Source of the DNA: Actinomycetes bacterium
GTDB lineage: Bacteria; Actinomycetota; Actinomycetes; Actinomycetales; Micrococcaceae
Direction of reading: 5' to 3'
NCBI GenBank assembly: GCA_023426375.1
Contig: JAFAAV010000003.1
Coordinates: 1 to 49,957, forward strand
DNA: 49,957 bases
In this document: positions 42,686 to 49,957 of the stretch, piece after piece
Position numbering within the stretch: the stretch's first letter is position 1
Layout of the letters: each line of letters opens with the position of its first letter
The notes under the pieces: model-generated
What the model was told of the DNA's origin: nothing
The model's input: the letters and a program-made list of their open reading frames with translations, nothing else
Databases searched by the model: none
Program-made: the position numbers and the translations under genes

Positions 42686-44277
42686 TCGAGCAGCAGCGCG
42701 GGTTCCTCGAGGATTCGCGCGACGTCCGCCATGAAGCGGGCCGAGAGATCTCCATCCACCACGCGGTGATCGAAAGAACCGCCCAGGGTGGTGATCCAGC
42801 GCGGGATCACCTCGCCATCCACGACCCACGGCTTCTGCTTGATGGTGCCGAACGCCACGATGGCCACCTCACCGGGATTGATGATGGGCGTGCCCGTGTC
42901 GATGCCCAAGGCTCCGATGTTGGTGATGGACAGTGTGCCACCCTGCATGTCACCCGGCTGGGTCTTGCCCTGGCGTGCCGTCTGCGCCAACTCGTTCAGG
43001 GCAATGGCCAGTTCACGCAGGTTGAGGTCCTGAGCGTCCTTGATGTTGGGCACCAGCAGACCCCGCGGGGTGGCTGCCGCAATACCCAAGTTCATGTAGC
43101 GCTTGATGATGATCTCGGAATCGGTCCACGTGGCATTGACCTGGGGGTTGCGCGCAGCCGCCCAGATCACGGCCTTGGCCAGGATCAACAACGGAGTGAC
43201 CTTGACACCCTCGAAGTGTGGGGAGGTCTTGAGTCGCTTGATGAACTCCATGGTCCGAGACGCATCCACGTCCACGAAGATCGACACGTGCGGTGCGCTG
43301 AACGCCGATCGCACCATGTTCTGGGCCGTGGCCTTGCGGACGCCCTTGACCGGGATGCGCTCGTCGCGGGAACGGGTCGGCGCGTTGGTCGAGGTCCAGA
43401 ACGTGTCCGGGCCGTCTTCCACTTCGCGCAGATGAGCGGCGTAGGCCAACAAGTCACGCTTGGTGACCTGACCGCCCTCGCCCGTGGCGGTCACGTCCGC
43501 CAGGTCGATGCCCATTTCCTTGGCGGCCTTGCGCACGGGCGGCTTGGCCATGCTGGGGCGGCGGGGAATGGACGCCTGAGCCGCACCCTGCTGTTGGGGT
43601 GCTGTGTCGTCGAGGGAACGCAACCAGGTTTCTCCACGGTCGCGGAACTTACCGGCCTTGTCCGCCAGGTCCTGTGCTGCGGTGCCCAGACCCGATTTGG
43701 AGAATCGATCGGCCCAGCCTGCCGCCACACGGGCTGCCCCTCCCCGCGCGGACTCCTGGTCCTGCTGAGGCGCAGGCTTGCCCTGCTCGTCGAGGCCCTG
43801 GGGCTGCTCGGCGTCGATCCGCATGGCAGTGCGGGTGCGCCGGCGACGTCGTACGGGATCGGCCTTGGGGCCTGCGCCCACGAGTGCCTGGCCGGACTCG
43901 CTCGAGTCCATGCTGCGGCCGGACCCGGAGGTGGATTCCTCCCGGGGACCCAGCTGCTCGGGCGTGGGTTCACCCTCCACCCCGTCTTTAGGTGCCGAGC
44001 CCGTGTACCCGGGATCGGGTGTGCCGGAGGGTGCGGACTCGGAATCGCCCACCGTGATGATGGGCGTTCCCACCTCGACCGTGGTGCCCTCGGCCACCAT
44101 GATGCTCAGAACGGTCCCCGCGAACGGCGACGGCAGTTCCACCACGGACTTGGCGGTCTCGATTTCGCAGATCACCTGGTTGACCGTGACGCTCTGACCC
44201 TCGGCCACCTTCCAGGACAGGATCTCGGCTTCGGTCAGGCCCTCGCCCACATCGGGCAACGTGAAAACCTGGGACAT
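42682..44277 (-). CDS. 2-Oxoacid dehydrogenase E2 component (dihydrolipoamide acyltransferase)
   Basis: A 531-residue acyltransferase. The single lipoyl domain has its modified Lys in EIETAKSVVELP near residue 40. A long acidic/Gln/Arg-rich linker follows, then the E3/E1-binding domain (KAAKEMGIDLADVTATGEGG). The catalytic domain ends with the HxxxDG motif SFDHRVVDGDLSARF. It links the E1 proteins encoded just upstream with lipoamide dehydrogenase, which is not in the window. GGAGG precedes ATG 44277; a start at 44298 is less likely. Substrate may be branched-chain 2-oxo acids or pyruvate. Confidence 0.93.
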   Translation of the reverse strand: MSQVFTLPDVGEGLTEAEILSWKVAEGQSVTVNQVICEIETAKSVVELPSPFAGTVLSIMVAEGTTVEVGTPIITVGDSESAPSGTPDPGYTGSAPKDGVEGEPTPEQLGPREESTSGSGRSMDSSESGQALVGAGPKADPVRRRRRTRTAMRIDAEQPQGLDEQGKPAPQQDQESARGGAARVAAGWADRFSKSGLGTAAQDLADKAGKFRDRGETWLRSLDDTAPQQQGAAQASIPRRPSMAKPPVRKAAKEMGIDLADVTATGEGGQVTKRDLLAYAAHLREVEDGPDTFWTSTNAPTRSRDERIPVKGVRKATAQNMVRSAFSAPHVSIFVDVDASRTMEFIKRLKTSPHFEGVKVTPLLILAKAVIWAAARNPQVNATWTDSEIIIKRYMNLGIAAATPRGLLVPNIKDAQDLNLRELAIALNELAQTARQGKTQPGDMQGGTLSITNIGALGIDTGTPIINPGEVAIVAFGTIKQKPWVVDGEVIPRWITTLGGSFDHRVVDGDLSARFMADVARILEEPALLLD

Positions 44278-44332
44278 GGGTTCTACCTCCTGCGACACCG
44301 CTCGCGCGGAGCGGTTCGTGACTTAGGACGAT

Positions 44333-45307
44333 TTAGTAGGCGAAGGAACGGTCGAGTGCTTCCAACACGCGATCCAGGTCCGGAACGTAATGCTCTTCAA
44401 CGGCGGCCGGCGGATAGGGCATGTGGAAAGCTCCTACGCGCAGTACTGGGGCTTCCAGCGAATAGAACGCCCGCTCGGTCACGCGCGCGGCGATTTCTCC
44501 ACCCAGGCCACCGAACGTGGGGGCCTCATGCGCGATGATCAGGCGACCGGTCTTCCGCACGGAGGCCGTGACGGTGTCGAAGTCGATGGGCGACAGGCTG
44601 CGCAGGTCGATGACCTCCACGCTGCGTCCGTCCTCCCGTGCTGCTTCAGCGGCCGCGAGCGCCACGGGAACCAATGGGCCCCAGGCCACAATGGTCGCTT
44701 CCTGCCCCTCACGGACCACGGCGGCGCTGAACGGATCACCCGTGGCCTGATCCTCGTCCACCTCGCCCTTGAGCCAGTAGCGGCGCTTCGGTTCGAAAAT
44801 GATCACGGGGTCGTTGCACTCGATGGCCTGCTGCGACATCCAGTACGCGTCCTGCGCGTTGGAGGGCGCCAGGATGCGCAGGCCCGCGGTGTGGGCGAAC
44901 AATGCTTCCGGAGATTCCGAGTGGTGCTCGACCGAGCCGATCACCCCGCCGTAGGGGATGCGGATAGTCACAGGGACCGTCAGGTTCCCGTCGGAGCGAG
45001 CGTGGATCTTGGCCAGCTGCGTGGTGATCTGGTTGAACGCGGGGAACGTGAACCCGTCGAACTGGATTTCACAGACAGGCCGGTATCCCCGTTCGGCCAG
45101 GCCGATGGCGGTTCCTACGATGCCCGCTTCGCCCAGGGGCGTGTCGAGGACTCTGTGGCCGCCGTAGCGGTCCTTGAGTCCCTCGGTCACGCGGTACACG
45201 CCGCCCAGTGAGCCGATGTCCTCGCCCATGAGCATGACCTTGGGGTTCTCCGCCATGGCCCGGGACAACCCCGCGTTGATCGCTTTGGCAATGGTCAGCT
45301 GCTTCAC
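44333..45307 (-). CDS. 2-Oxoacid dehydrogenase E1 beta subunit
   Basis: A 324-residue thiamine-diphosphate-dependent decarboxylase beta chain. Motifs are GEDIGSLGGVYRVTEGL, VLDTPLGEAGIVGTAIGLAE (in part GEAGIVGTAIG), QFDGFTFPAFNQI and the transketolase C-terminal segment IVAWGPLVPVALAAAE. It forms a heterotetramer with E1 alpha. Its start overlaps the E1 alpha stop by four bases, and E2 follows after 55 bases. The set resembles the BkdAB/PdhAB type used in Gram-positive bacteria. Confidence 0.95.
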   Translation of the reverse strand: MKQLTIAKAINAGLSRAMAENPKVMLMGEDIGSLGGVYRVTEGLKDRYGGHRVLDTPLGEAGIVGTAIGLAERGYRPVCEIQFDGFTFPAFNQITTQLAKIHARSDGNLTVPVTIRIPYGGVIGSVEHHSESPEALFAHTAGLRILAPSNAQDAYWMSQQAIECNDPVIIFEPKRRYWLKGEVDEDQATGDPFSAAVVREGQEATIVAWGPLVPVALAAAEAAREDGRSVEVIDLRSLSPIDFDTVTASVRKTGRLIIAHEAPTFGGLGGEIAARVTERAFYSLEAPVLRVGAFHMPYPPAAVEEHYVPDLDRVLEALDRSFAY

Positions 45308-46485
45308 GCGTGAGCTCCTTCCGAGCCGGAGTCTTCCTGGTCGTCCTGCGGCGCGAAACCGGCCTGGTAGTCCAGGTACTCGGCGCGTTCCGCGTCGATC
45401 AGCGTGTGCGGGTCCGCGTAGGCCTTGGCAAAGAACTCGTCGAAGGTGGGCGGCACCATGGCCAGCACGTCCGCACGGAGCTCATCTGCCACTTCGCGAC
45501 CCTCGTTGGCCACCGAGTCGAAGAACTCGTCACCCACGTGGTGGGTTTCGCGCAGGTACATCTCCAACCGTTCGATCGGATCCAGAGTGCCCCACTCTTC
45601 TTCCTCGTCCCGCTGGCGGTACTTGGTGGGGTCGTCCGCGGTGGTGTGAGCACCCATGCGATAGGTTTCGGCTTCGATCATCACGGGGCCTTCCCCGCGA
45701 CGGATCTTGTCGAGTGCATAGCGGGTCGCGGCCAGCACGGCCAGGATGTCGTTACCGTCCACGCGAAGGCCCTCGAAACCGTAACCGGCAGCACGGGTGG
45801 CCAGGGGCACGCGTGACTGGGTCGAGAACGGGACGGAAATGGCCCACTGGTTGTTCTGCACGAAGAACAGCACCGGGGCGTCGTAGGAGGCGGCGAACAC
45901 CATGGATTCGTGGATCTCGCCCTCGGTACTCGCGCCGTCGCCGTAGTAGGCGACCACGGCCTCCGGGATGTCACACACCTGCTCCCCGGCGTCCTCGGCG
46001 GCCTTGCGATCCAGGGCGGTACCCATGGCGTAGCCCACCGCGTGCGGCACCTGGGAGGCCAACACCATGGTGTACAGGTTCACGTGGTGTTCGTTGGGGT
46101 CCCACCCGCCGGCGGTGTGGCCGCGGAACAGCTGCAGCAGTTGGCCGGGCTTCACGCCGCGGTGGAAGACCACGGCGTGCTCGCGATAGGACGGATAGAT
46201 GCGGTCGGTGGGTTCGGTGGCCCACACGGAACCCACCTGCGCCGCTTCCTGGCCCCGCAAGGGAACCCACAGCACGAGTTGCCCCTGGCGCTGCAGTGAC
46301 GTCGCTTCTTCGTCCACGCGCCGGGCCAACGCCATGGAGCGGTACAGCCCTTTGAGTTCCACCGTGTCGATGTCCTGCACGTACGGCGAGAGTTTGGGAT
46401 CCTCGTGGACCGTGCCCTGCTCGTCGAGCAACTGGAGCCTGGGCACGGTGCTCTCAACCGTCCCGGGATGCGTCTTTGCTGCCAT
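45304..46485 (-). CDS. 2-Oxoacid dehydrogenase E1 alpha subunit
   Basis: A 393-residue alpha chain that binds thiamine diphosphate and decarboxylates a 2-oxo acid. The cofactor motif is GDGASTEGEIHESMVFAASY through NN (seen as YYGDGASTEGEIHE and FFVQNNQWAISVP). The regulatory-loop region YRMGAHTTADDPTKYR is intact. ATG 46485 begins 24 bases after the aminotransferase stop. Fatty acids in this bacterial group are mainly branched, so branched-chain 2-oxo acids are a natural substrate, though pyruvate is not excluded. Confidence 0.94.
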   Translation of the reverse strand: MAAKTHPGTVESTVPRLQLLDEQGTVHEDPKLSPYVQDIDTVELKGLYRSMALARRVDEEATSLQRQGQLVLWVPLRGQEAAQVGSVWATEPTDRIYPSYREHAVVFHRGVKPGQLLQLFRGHTAGGWDPNEHHVNLYTMVLASQVPHAVGYAMGTALDRKAAEDAGEQVCDIPEAVVAYYGDGASTEGEIHESMVFAASYDAPVLFFVQNNQWAISVPFSTQSRVPLATRAAGYGFEGLRVDGNDILAVLAATRYALDKIRRGEGPVMIEAETYRMGAHTTADDPTKYRQRDEEEEWGTLDPIERLEMYLRETHHVGDEFFDSVANEGREVADELRADVLAMVPPTFDEFFAKAYADPHTLIDAERAEYLDYQAGFAPQDDQEDSGSEGAHA

Positions 46486-46509
46486 GGTTGGATTGTCCTT
46501 CCGAGTGGC

Positions 46510-47670
46510 TTAGTTGGTGCTGCTCATGGGCATGGTGCTGGGGTACGGGAACTGCGCGCACAACTCGAGGAGTCGAGTATTGGCCTCCGCCTCACCGAAA
46601 CTCACACGCACGCCTTCGGATCCGAACCTTCGAACCGACAACGCGTGGTCGTCGCACAGTTCAGCGAAAGCCTGGCTGTGTTCGCCCAGCGGCAGCCACA
46701 CGAAGTTGGCCTGGGTCTCCGGGTATTGCCACCCGAGGTGGTCCAGGCCGGCCAGGACGCGTTCGCGTTCGTCGACCACTTGTTGAACGCGTTCGTTGAC
46801 CTGATCGATGTTCTTGATGGATGCCACCGCAGCCAGCTGTGCGACCTGTGTGACGCTAAAGGCCGGGGTCGCTTGCCGCAGGTACTGGGTCACGTGCGGT
46901 TGGGACACCGTGTACCCCACGCGCAGACCGGCCAAACCATGAGCCTTGGAGAGAGTGCGCAGTGCCACCACGTTGGGGTACTGGCGGTAGAAATCGATGC
47001 CATTCACCAGAGCCTCGGCCCGCTGGAACTCCCAGTAGGCCTCGTCGATGACCACCAGCACGCGCGAGGGAACTCGCTTCATGAACTCGTGTACGTCCGC
47101 CGCGCGAAGACTGGGTCCGGTGGGGTTGTTGGGCGTGCACAACAGGATCACCCGGGTGCGATCGTTCACCGCATCCGCCATGGCGTTCAGATCGTGGGAA
47201 CCGTCCGGCAGGTTGGGCACCTGCACGCTCAACGCACCGGCCAAGCCCACCGAAATCGGGTATGCCTCGAAAGAACGCCACGCGTAGATCACTTCGTCCG
47301 GCTGACCGTCATGACCGGTTCCGGCGAACGCGGCCAACAACTGATTCAGGGCGCCCAAGCTACCTGCGCCGGCCACGATGTCCGCTGCGGGAACCGAGAG
47401 GTAGCCCGCGAGCGCTTCGCACAGCACCGCGGCTGATGGATCCGGGTAACGGTTGAACAGGTCGAAGTCGCGCAGGGCCTGACGGACCGCCGGAACGGGT
47501 CCGTAGGGATTCTCGTTGGAGGCCAACTTGTAGGCCACCAGTCCGGGAACCTCGGCGGCGGGCTTTCCGGCGGCGTACGCGGGAAGCTGAGCCAGAGCGG
47601 CGCGCGGGCTGACCCGCTCCGCGTCCTGCTCGGCGCCTGAAGAATCGGCTGACGGCGTGGCGTTACTCAT
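46510..47670 (-). CDS. HisC/Pat-type class II aminotransferase
   Basis: A 386-residue PLP-dependent transaminase. The PLP Lys is in TLSKAHGLAGLRVGY, the substrate-side Asn/Asp/Tyr positions are in CTPNNPTGPSL and VVIDEAYWEF, and GAGSLGALNQLL is the phosphate-binding region. It fits histidinol-phosphate aminotransferase or the related aromatic aminotransferase. It lies 24 bases upstream of E1 alpha in the same direction, which suggests an amino-acid to 2-oxo-acid to acyl-CoA route rather than histidine synthesis; no other his genes are near. Confidence 0.88.
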   Translation of the reverse strand: MSNATPSADSSGAEQDAERVSPRAALAQLPAYAAGKPAAEVPGLVAYKLASNENPYGPVPAVRQALRDFDLFNRYPDPSAAVLCEALAGYLSVPAADIVAGAGSLGALNQLLAAFAGTGHDGQPDEVIYAWRSFEAYPISVGLAGALSVQVPNLPDGSHDLNAMADAVNDRTRVILLCTPNNPTGPSLRAADVHEFMKRVPSRVLVVIDEAYWEFQRAEALVNGIDFYRQYPNVVALRTLSKAHGLAGLRVGYTVSQPHVTQYLRQATPAFSVTQVAQLAAVASIKNIDQVNERVQQVVDERERVLAGLDHLGWQYPETQANFVWLPLGEHSQAFAELCDDHALSVRRFGSEGVRVSFGEAEANTRLLELCAQFPYPSTMPMSSTN

Positions 47671-47690
47671 AGGCCCAATGCTAACTCTCG

Positions 47691-49601
47691 CTATCGATCC
47701 TCCGGGTTGTGGAGAGTGTGTTCTTCCGTGGCTTCGTATATGTAGGTTTCAGTGTTCGCATCAGTTCCGGTGGGAACCGCGGCACGCAATGTTTGTTCAT
47801 GTTTCTCCACTGCGGCGTGCCCCGAGTGGCTGATGCCTTGGGCGCCCAGCGTGTAGGTGTACATGTCGTGGGCTCCCACGCCACTGAGACTTCCCACGGT
47901 CGAGTACTGGCCGTTGTACTGGGTGTCCACGCGGACCGTGGAGCGGTTCTCGCTGTCCGGGTTCTTGACCCCGTCCAGTGGCGGAACCATGTCGTCGTCG
48001 TGCTCAATGGCCATGACCGAGGTGTCCCGCGAGAACTCGAAACCGCCCACGGGGGCACCGAAAGTAGTCAGAGCCTCCACCGAGTACAGCTGTTGAAATT
48101 CTTTGTTCGCGGCGAGGCCCGCGGCGTCGATCCCTCCCAGGCTGTGACCGGTGAGCACCACCGAGTCACCCTGTTGGATCCCCGCATCTTTCAGCCCCTC
48201 CAGCACGGCCCGCTGGGCGGGAGGCAGCTCGTCCAGTGAATCGTGGGGTTGCACCTTCATGCCCTCGACAATTCCCGCGATGTCGTGAATGCCCTTGCCA
48301 TCGTGCCAGACTTCCGTGCCGGTGAGCACCACTGAGAACGCCCTTCGGCCCGAACGGTCGGTGGTCTTCTGCACCATGACGGTGCTGTTCTCCCGGCCCT
48401 GAACGATGTTCTTGGCGTCCTTGAGTACTGCGGCGGTGCCCGCCACCGTGACGGGTGACGCGCCGTCGAAATCGACACCCCTGGGAAGCGGTCGCTCAGC
48501 CAGGCCCGCCATACCGTGGTCGGCGGCGTTTCTGGGCGTGATGCCGGTCATCGTCTCCTTGGCCTTGGGCCGCACGGCGTGGGTACGCACGAACGGGTAC
48601 AACGCCCGTTCCGCCGGCGACAAACTCCGGCCGGTCGCGTACGGGCTCAACCATTCGAAACCGGGTTTGCCGCTCAGCCCGTTGACGGCGGCACGCACCA
48701 CAGGCCAGGAAGCACCCAGCTCGGCCTGTAGAGCGGCTTCCTCGGTGCCCACCTGCGCCTCGGTCTCCCCTATTCCCGTGAGCAGATTGTCCGCCCACAC
48801 ACGCGCGTACTGCCCGAGGGTGAACTCGTCCCCCGGTTGACCTCCGAGCGCCCGGTAAGCTTCAGTTCCCGCCATGACACCCGAAGGCACGGGGGTTCGC
48901 AGGGTTGAATCGAGCACGTCGTCCAACCCCACGCCACGGATCACGGCGTTGGTACCTTCCGGCCCGCCTCCGGCCACCATCACCCCGAACGAGGTGACAC
49001 GCACCTTGCTGGCGAAATCCGCGGGAGTCGCGATGTCGGCGCGTTTCACTGCGGTACCGAACTCGTCCAGGGTCGTGCGCAGTCCACGTGTCGCCGAACC
49101 GGTCAGGTTCCAGCCCGGCATGGTCAGAATGCCCGGCCCGAACAACGACCCCACGCTGGCCTCGACCATCTCGTAGTGTTGCTGAGCGCTCGCCAGGTGC
49201 AGATGAGTCAGTGTGACGCGCGCCTGGGCCGCGACCAGCGCGGTCCTCGACAGCGCCGACGACGCCGCCGCGGCCACGAGCAACGGATGTCCCGTCATAC
49301 TCCACGCGCCAACTTCAACGTCAGCTGCCGTAGTTCCCAGGAGCGCGTCACCGGACAGCTCGTTCACACGGGAAAGCACTTCGATGGCTACCGCGATGGA
49401 TTCCGTACTGACCTCAAGTGCCCCGGGCGCTGTGCCTCCGCTCACCCGTATGGACTCCGCGGCTGACGTGATGGCCGCGCTGGTGTTGGAGGGGACGTTG
49501 GGGTGCTCGAGTGGTGGCCGATCACCCGAATCCGTGCCGAACAACGTTGCTTGGATGTCTTCCGCCCGCCCCGTGATCTCCCGTTCCACGGCCGCACTCA
49601 T
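47691..49601 (-). CDS. Lipase-like alpha/beta hydrolase, putative secreted effector
   Basis: A 636-residue protein. The C-terminal third has a class-3-lipase-like core: nucleophile Ser in VVLTGHSLGGIDAAGLAA, a probable acid Asp in IEHDDDMVPPLDG and a probable His in GVGAHDMYTY. The first 400 residues are helical, Ala/Thr-rich and lack a signal peptide. Its ATG overlaps the stop of the WXG100-like gene (ATGA), so the two are made together. That pairing suggests export through a type VII-like system, with the N-terminal part as a carrier region. ATG 49601 is chosen over open frame to 49847 for this reason. Confidence 0.75.
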   Translation of the reverse strand: MSAAVEREITGRAEDIQATLFGTDSGDRPPLEHPNVPSNTSAAITSAAESIRVSGGTAPGALEVSTESIAVAIEVLSRVNELSGDALLGTTAADVEVGAWSMTGHPLLVAAAASSALSRTALVAAQARVTLTHLHLASAQQHYEMVEASVGSLFGPGILTMPGWNLTGSATRGLRTTLDEFGTAVKRADIATPADFASKVRVTSFGVMVAGGGPEGTNAVIRGVGLDDVLDSTLRTPVPSGVMAGTEAYRALGGQPGDEFTLGQYARVWADNLLTGIGETEAQVGTEEAALQAELGASWPVVRAAVNGLSGKPGFEWLSPYATGRSLSPAERALYPFVRTHAVRPKAKETMTGITPRNAADHGMAGLAERPLPRGVDFDGASPVTVAGTAAVLKDAKNIVQGRENSTVMVQKTTDRSGRRAFSVVLTGTEVWHDGKGIHDIAGIVEGMKVQPHDSLDELPPAQRAVLEGLKDAGIQQGDSVVLTGHSLGGIDAAGLAANKEFQQLYSVEALTTFGAPVGGFEFSRDTSVMAIEHDDDMVPPLDGVKNPDSENRSTVRVDTQYNGQYSTVGSLSGVGAHDMYTYTLGAQGISHSGHAAVEKHEQTLRAAVPTGTDANTETYIYEATEEHTLHNPEDR

Positions 49602-49957
49602 CGCAATAACCCTGCGAGCCCGTGCTGGGGTATCGCCTGCCCCGATTGTGCAAGCACTCCCACCACCGAAGCGCCCAGTGTGCCCAGGTCCAGGAACTGT
49701 TCCACCGCTCCGATCTGGGCCGCCAGTCCCGCGGCGCCCATCCGCAGTTCCGCCGCCACGTTCCGGTATCCATGGGCGACATGTCGTACCTCCACAGTCA
49801 GCCCGTCCAGACGATCCCGATAGGCCTCCGCAGCCCGCCCCTTCCATTCCGGTGTCTGTGCGCGTGAGAGCAGTGAGGCAATGGACATCAGCTCATCGGC
49901 AGTGCGCTCATAGGTCCCGGCCAGTGCGGCGATGCGCTCGTGAGCAAGAGCCGCCAC
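49598..49957 (-). CDS. WXG100/ESAT-6-like small helical protein, possibly 5' partial
   Basis: At least 119 residues, reaching the window edge. The first codon seen is GTG, which may be the start or an internal Val. Residues 1-100 form two long amphipathic helices broken at TPEWKGRAAEAY, a W-x-G turn as in WXG100 proteins. The C-terminal part is less regular and Ala/Leu/Gly-rich. WXG100 proteins are exported by, or carry partners to, type VII (ESX) secretion machines. The lipase-like gene follows with a four-base overlap. No machine genes are in the window. Confidence 0.6.
   Translation of the reverse strand: MAALAHERIAALAGTYERTADELMSIASLLSRAQTPEWKGRAAEAYRDRLDGLTVEVRHVAHGYRNVAAELRMGAAGLAAQIGAVEQFLDLGTLGASVVGVLAQSGQAIPQHGLAGLLR

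Noticed and set aside
42613..44538. A 641-codon plus-strand frame across the E2 gene
   Set aside because: Antisense shadow; composition is His/Arg/Gly-rich and the E2 reading has lipoyl and catalytic motifs.
1..49957. tRNA genes, rRNA, CRISPR arrays, insertion sequences, phage attachment sites
   Set aside because: No T-loop/acceptor pattern, repeat-spacer series, transposase or integrase could be seen anywhere in the window.

Overview
The window is about 50 kb of a high-GC Gram-positive chromosome. The best fit is a Micrococcaceae-type actinobacterium near Arthrobacter, Kocuria or Rothia. The grounds are the rpmB-rpmG-rpsN-hup cluster, the LAL-type benzoate regulator, a 6C-like small RNA, a DtxR-type iron box, many GTG starts and mostly strong GGAGG ribosome sites. 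Genus is inferred from protein resemblance only; no rRNA, tRNA, CRISPR array, transposon or integrase was seen.

Layout. 1-2879: carbohydrate ABC importer (two permeases, the first cut by the window edge, plus a UgpC/SugC-type ATPase with an odd R/D-rich tail), closed by a strong terminator. 2963-6683: a PH-like membrane protein, an anchored secreted protein of unknown function and a thioredoxin/NHL protein. 6864-12462: a minus-strand copper and haem island: unknown His-rich membrane protein, CopC, PCu(A)C chaperone, Tat-exported DyP peroxidase and a CopD/CtaG fusion. 12619-13697: HU and cysteine-free ribosomal proteins S14, L33 and L28. 13698-14190: noncoding DNA with a good promoter, a long hairpin and an orphan DtxR-type box. 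14191-21835: malQ, an LLM oxidoreductase, a HAD phosphatase, a CitE-like lyase, a glutathionyl-hydroquinone-reductase-like GST, an unknown membrane protein and a MarR regulator.

21836-33436 is the aromatic catabolism centre. A predicted 6C-like RNA with four C-rich loops lies beside catA (minus strand). Divergent from catA runs benABCD followed by benR, which is convergent with catC; catC belongs to a LysR-catB-catC operon with a 4-base overlap. Together the genes carry benzoate to its cis-diol (BenABC), to catechol (BenD), to cis,cis-muconate (CatA), to muconolactone (CatB) and to the 3-oxoadipate enol-lactone (CatC). The enol-lactone hydrolase, the 3-oxoadipate CoA steps and a benzoate transporter are not in the window. 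BenC carries an unexpected FCD-type ligand-binding domain.

33560-49957: two acyl-CoA ligases, a flavin-reductase-fold protein, an unknown membrane protein, a response regulator/histidine kinase/degenerate-kinase operon, a divergent TagI-like glycosylase, an aminotransferase/E1alpha/E1beta/E2 2-oxoacid dehydrogenase operon and, at the right edge, a WXG100-like protein translationally coupled to a GHSLGG lipase-like protein, which looks like a secreted effector pair.
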